Part shown: positions 60,309 through 64,000 of the stretch, one piece after another
Position numbering within the stretch: position 1 is the first letter of the stretch
Layout: every line of letters starts with the position of its first letter
Source: Mixta hanseatica
GTDB lineage: Bacteria; Pseudomonadota; Gammaproteobacteria; Enterobacterales; Enterobacteriaceae
Assembly: GCF_023517775.1 (NCBI RefSeq)
Contig: NZ_CP082904.1
Location: 868,001-932,000, forward strand
Reading direction: 5' to 3'
DNA: 64,000 bases
Notes under the pieces: generated by a model
What the model saw: the letters and a program-made list of their open reading frames with translations, nothing else
What the model was told of the DNA's origin: nothing
Database searches by the model: none
Made by a program: the position numbers and the translations under genes

Positions 60309-62477
60309 ATGGCAAATGCGCGTAGTAAAATCTTTGCTGCATCCGCTTCGGCGGGCTTATCGAAACGTCCGCTGGCGGTGCTGGTGGCTTTAACCCTGGC
60401 GGGAGGAAGTTCTGCGTTTGCGGCAGAGCAGACGCTAGTGGTTGATGCTTCAGCCGCCGCGCCGCAGGAAAGCGCATGGGGGCCGGCGGCGACTATCGCC
60501 GCTAAGCATAGCGCCACCGGCACCAAAACCGACACGCCGATTGAAAAGAACCCGCAGTCAGTCTCGGTGGTGACGCGTCAGGAAATGGATATCCATCAGC
60601 CAACCTCCGTTAAAGAAGCGCTGGGCTATACGCCGGGCGTGACGGTTTCTACGCGCGGCGCATCAAACACGTATGATGCAGTCAAAATTCGTGGTTTTGG
60701 TTCGGTTAACCAGAACAATTATCTGGATGGCCTGAAGTTGCAGGGCGACTTCTATAACGAAGTCCTTATCGATCCCTATATGCTTGAGCGCGTAGAGCTA
60801 CTGCGCGGCCCGACTTCCGTACTGTATGGTAAAAGCAGCCCGGGCGGGATTATTACCATGACCAGCAAACGTCCGACGACAGAGCCGCTGCGTGAAGTGC
60901 AGTTCAAGATGGGCACCGATAATCTGTGGCAGACCGGGTTCGACTTCAGCAATGCGCTGGATGATGCCGGGGTCTATGCGTGGCGTCTTACCGGCGTGGC
61001 GCGTTCGAATGATAACCAGCAGGAGCGCGCGAAAGAGAAACGCTACGCTATTGCTCCATCCTTTACCTGGCGCCCAGATGATAAAACCAACCTGACGCTG
61101 TTGGCTAACCTGCAGGATTCGCCGGAAACCGGCTATTATGGTTGGTTGCCGAAAGAGGGGACCGTAGAACCCTTACCGAACGGTTCTCGTCTGCCGGTTA
61201 GCTTTAATGAAGGCGCCCGCAACAACACCTACTCGTTGTCGCATAAATTAGTTGGCTATAGCTTCGAGCACGGCTTTAACGACACATTTACGGTGCGTCA
61301 GAACCTGCGTTACGTAGAGGCAAAAACCTCGCAAAAAAGCATTTACGGCTACGGTATAAGCGCCGATAACCCCTATATCCTGAATCGTAGTACCGTGGTT
61401 GATAATGAAAAACTGCATAACTTCGCTGTTGATACGCAGCTTGAAAGCCAGTTTGCGACCGCAGCGGTAACGCACACGCTGTTAACAGGTATCGATTTCC
61501 AACAGATGCGTAACGATATCAATGCCCTGTTTGGCACTGGCACACCTCTGGATTTACGTAACCCGGATTACAGCGATTATGCTTTTGGCGCCGCTACTCC
61601 GTACCAGCAAAACAAGCAGAAGCAGACCGGGCTTTATGTGCAGGATCAGGCGGAGTGGAATCGATTCGTTCTGACCGCAGGCGGACGCTATGACTGGTTA
61701 AAACAGTCTACGCGCGCTTACCAGGCGGGTACCTATACCGAGCGCAGCGACAGCCAGTTTACCGGACGCGTGGGGCTGAACTATCTGTTTGATAATGGCA
61801 TTACGCCTTACGTTAGCTATAGCGAATCGTTCGAGCCTAATTCCGGCGCGGATGCCGCTGGTCATACCTTTAAGCCCTCTAAAGGCCGTCAGTATGAAGC
61901 GGGCGTTAAATATGTGCCGAAAGACCAGCCGATTGTGCTGACCGCAGCTATCTATCAGCTGACTAAAACCAACAACCTGATGTCCGATCCCGCCAATCCT
62001 TATTCATCTATTCAGGGTGGAGAGATTCGCTCGCGCGGCGTAGAGCTGGAAGCGAAAGCGGCGTTAACGGCCAATATCAATATGACCGCGTCTTACTCCT
62101 ATACCGATGCGGAATACACCAAAGACACTACCATGAAAGGCAATACGCCGGAGCAGGTACCAAAGCATATGGCTTCGCTGTGGGGCGATTACACCTTTAA
62201 TGAGGGGCCGTTAAGCGGCCTGACGCTGGGCACTGGTGGTCGTCTGATCGGTTCCAGCTATGGCGATCCGGCGAACAGCTTTAAAGTCGGCAGCGCCGCC
62301 GTGGTCGATGCCGTGGTGAAATATGACCTTGGTCGTTTCGGCATGTACGGCTCCAGCTTAGCATTAAACGTTAACAACCTGCTGGACCGCGAATATGTCG
62401 CCAGCTGCTTCCAAACCTACGGCTGTTTCTGGGGCGCGGAACGCCAGGTGGTTGCTACCGCAACATTCCGTTTCTAA
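60309..62477 (+). CDS. fhuA: Ferrichrome outer membrane receptor FhuA
   Basis: A 722-residue TonB-dependent receptor for ferrichrome. A long signal peptide ends at FAAEQ; a TonB-box-like segment (EQTLVVDAS) follows at the mature end. The plug domain has NPQSVSVVTRQEMD and RGFGSVNQNNYLDGLKL; the barrel ends in RQVVATATFRF with the terminal phenylalanine and the disulfide CFQTYGCFWGAER typical of FhuA. Divergence in loops is expected, since phages use them. It leads the fhuACD operon. Confidence 0.95.
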   Translation: MANARSKIFAASASAGLSKRPLAVLVALTLAGGSSAFAAEQTLVVDASAAAPQESAWGPAATIAAKHSATGTKTDTPIEKNPQSVSVVTRQEMDIHQPTSVKEALGYTPGVTVSTRGASNTYDAVKIRGFGSVNQNNYLDGLKLQGDFYNEVLIDPYMLERVELLRGPTSVLYGKSSPGGIITMTSKRPTTEPLREVQFKMGTDNLWQTGFDFSNALDDAGVYAWRLTGVARSNDNQQERAKEKRYAIAPSFTWRPDDKTNLTLLANLQDSPETGYYGWLPKEGTVEPLPNGSRLPVSFNEGARNNTYSLSHKLVGYSFEHGFNDTFTVRQNLRYVEAKTSQKSIYGYGISADNPYILNRSTVVDNEKLHNFAVDTQLESQFATAAVTHTLLTGIDFQQMRNDINALFGTGTPLDLRNPDYSDYAFGAATPYQQNKQKQTGLYVQDQAEWNRFVLTAGGRYDWLKQSTRAYQAGTYTERSDSQFTGRVGLNYLFDNGITPYVSYSESFEPNSGADAAGHTFKPSKGRQYEAGVKYVPKDQPIVLTAAIYQLTKTNNLMSDPANPYSSIQGGEIRSRGVELEAKAALTANINMTASYSYTDAEYTKDTTMKGNTPEQVPKHMASLWGDYTFNEGPLSGLTLGTGGRLIGSSYGDPANSFKVGSAAVVDAVVKYDLGRFGMYGSSLALNVNNLLDREYVASCFQTYGCFWGAERQVVATATFRF

Positions 62478-62530
62478 ATCCATCCATCCGGGCGCGGCTT
62501 TGGTCGCGCCCGTCACCGTTGAAGATAACC

Positions 62531-63325
62531 ATGTCACATCAGCTGTCACAGGAAACCACCTTCACGCTTGACCACGTCAGTTTTCGCGTCCCCGGACGTA
62601 CGCTGCTGCATCCTCTCTCGCTCACCTTTCCCAGCGGTAAAGTGACCGGCCTTATTGGTCATAACGGCTCAGGGAAATCGACCCTGCTGAAAATGTTAGG
62701 TCGCCATCAGTCCGCCAGCGAAGGCCGCGTGCTGTTAAATAGCAAGCCGCTGGAGGAATGGAACAGCAAAGCCTTTGCCCGTCAGGTCGCCTATTTACCG
62801 CAGCATCTGCCGGCGGCGGAAGGCATGACGGTGCGCGAGCTGGTCGCGGTGGGGCGCTATCCGTGGCACGGCGCGCTGGGCCGCTATGGCGAAGAGGATC
62901 GCCAGCGCGTAGAGGAGGCGATTGCGCTGGTAGGGCTGAAGCCCTTTGCGCAACGGCTGGTGGATAGCCTCTCCGGCGGGGAACGTCAACGCGCCTGGCT
63001 GGCGATGCTGGTGGCGCAGAACAGCCGCTGCCTGCTGCTTGATGAACCGACTTCGGCGCTGGATATCGCGCATCAGGTTGAGGTGCTGGCACTGATCCAG
63101 CGTCTTACTCAGCAGCGCGGGCTAACGGTGATTGCCGTTCTGCATGATATTAATATGGCGGCGCGCTATTGCGATTCACTGGTTGCGCTACGTGCCGGCG
63201 AGATGATTGCGCATGGCGCGCCGGCAGAAATTATGCACAGCGACGTGCTGGAGCGCATTTATAACATTCCGATGGGCATTCTGCCGCACCCGCAAGGCGG
63301 CGCGCCGGTCAGCTTTGTTTACTGA
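62531..63325 (+). CDS. fhuC: Ferrichrome ABC transporter ATPase FhuC
   Basis: A 264-residue ATPase. Walker A is GHNGSGKST near residue 42, the signature LSGGERQR near 143, Walker B LLLDEPTSALD near 163. It drives uptake of hydroxamate siderophores through FhuB. The ATG at 62531 gives the E. coli-like length; a TTG at 62519 is an alternative. Confidence 0.97.
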   Translation: MSHQLSQETTFTLDHVSFRVPGRTLLHPLSLTFPSGKVTGLIGHNGSGKSTLLKMLGRHQSASEGRVLLNSKPLEEWNSKAFARQVAYLPQHLPAAEGMTVRELVAVGRYPWHGALGRYGEEDRQRVEEAIALVGLKPFAQRLVDSLSGGERQRAWLAMLVAQNSRCLLLDEPTSALDIAHQVEVLALIQRLTQQRGLTVIAVLHDINMAARYCDSLVALRAGEMIAHGAPAEIMHSDVLERIYNIPMGILPHPQGGAPVSFVY

Positions 63326-63340
63326 TACAAGGATGTGGCT

Positions 63341-64000
63341 ATGCTGCCAATAACTCGTCGTCGCCTGCTTGCCGCTATGGCGCTCTCTCCGCTGCTTTGG
63401 CAGCAAACGCTGCGAGCCGAAACGCTTGATGCCAGTCGGATCGTCGCCCTTGAGTGGTTGCCCATCGAATTGATGATGGCGCTGGACGTGGTGCCGATGG
63501 CCGCCGCCGAACTCTTTAACTATCGCGACTGGGTCGGTAAGCCTGAACTGCCCACCAGCGTGATAGACGTCGGGCTGCGTACCGAGCCAAACCTTGAACT
63601 GCTGACGCAGCTCAAACCCTCCCTGATCCTTTACTCCAGCGGCTACGGCCCTTCGCCGCAGACCTTATCGCGTATCGCTCCCAGCCAGGGATTCGCCTTT
63701 AACAACGGTGACGGCAAACCGCTCTCGGCGGCGCGCCAGTCGCTGGCGCAGCTGGCGCAGCGCATCGGCAAAGAACCGCAGGCGCAGGCCCATCTTCAGA
63801 TGTTTGATGATTTTATTGCCGCTACGCGCGCGCGTCTGGCGCCGCGTGCGGCAAAGCCGTTACTGCTGATGTCCCTGATTGATAAAGGCCACGCCATTGT
63901 GTTTGGTAAAGGCAGCCTGTTTTTAGAGGTGATGCAGAACCTGGGCTTGCAAAACGCCTGGCTCGGCGAGACCAACTTCTGGGGCAGCGCGGTGATAGGC
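63341..64000 (+). CDS. fhuD: Ferrichrome-binding periplasmic protein FhuD, cut by the window end
   Basis: The first 220 codons are in the window. It begins MLPITRRRLLAAMALSPLLW, a twin-arginine-like signal as in E. coli FhuD, and continues with RIVALEWLPIELMMALDVVP and VIDVGLRTEPNLELLTQLKP. It delivers ferric hydroxamates to FhuBC. It follows fhuC by 15 bases. Confidence 0.95.
   Translation, partial: MLPITRRRLLAAMALSPLLWQQTLRAETLDASRIVALEWLPIELMMALDVVPMAAAELFNYRDWVGKPELPTSVIDVGLRTEPNLELLTQLKPSLILYSSGYGPSPQTLSRIAPSQGFAFNNGDGKPLSAARQSLAQLAQRIGKEPQAQAHLQMFDDFIAATRARLAPRAAKPLLLMSLIDKGHAIVFGKGSLFLEVMQNLGLQNAWLGETNFWGSAVIG

Overview
The window is chromosomal DNA of a gamma-proteobacterium of the order Enterobacterales. 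Most of it follows the Escherichia coli backbone order aroP-pdhR-aceE-aceF-lpd-acnB-yacL-speD-speE-yacC-cueO-hpt-can-yadG-yadH-panD-panC-panB-folK-pcnB-gluQ-dksA-sfsA-thpR-hrpB-mrcB-fhuA-fhuC-fhuD. The proteins resemble, but are not identical to, those of E. coli. Together with a phenolic acid decarboxylase, the lack of gcd/yacH/yadE and a D-threonate-type kinase/PdxA2 pair, this suggests an Erwiniaceae member (Pantoea, Mixta or Erwinia group). That assignment is an inference.

Layout: 1-1931, the end of a glycoside hydrolase 43 plus sugar-symporter operon. 2061-11210, aroP, the regulator pdhR and the pyruvate dehydrogenase genes aceEF and lpd, with a perfect PdhR operator and a long hairpin between pdhR and aceE. 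11592-13769, a small accessory pair (acyltransferase, padC). 14182-16957, acnB with a clear promoter and terminator. 16985-20683, a large S6-type serine protease autotransporter inserted between acnB and yacL. 21552-33072, an accessory catabolic island: two minus-strand gene groups (Fe-alcohol dehydrogenase, DapA-like aldolase, D-2-hydroxyacid dehydrogenase, MFS transporter; then Na+ symporter, sialidase-like protein, YhcH/NanQ-like protein, SDR) divergent from a DUF1537 kinase, PdxA2 and a DeoR-type regulator. 33114-35265, spermidine synthesis (speED) and yacC. 35272-36732, a low-GC pocket holding a frameshifted gene and a secreted repeat-like protein. 36802-38533, cueO behind a CueR-type promoter. 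38534-39113, degraded small genes. 39341-44681, a Cys/Met-metabolism PLP enzyme, hpt, can, yadGH and a DUF1349 gene. 44724-54243, pantothenate genes, folK-pcnB, gluQ-dksA, thpR-sfsA and hrpB. 54324-56923, mrcB. 57281-59994, a chemoreceptor gene split by a complete 768-bp IS1. 60238-64000, the Fur-type controlled ferrichrome operon fhuACD, with fhuD cut by the window end.

The least ordinary parts are the catabolic island (21552-33072), the protease autotransporter with an eight-G tract upstream, the broken gene pair at 35728-36732, and several translation-start peculiarities: an AUU start for pcnB, a TTG start for speD and hrpB, and a strong internal GTG start in mrcB. No CRISPR array, prophage, tRNA or rRNA was seen.
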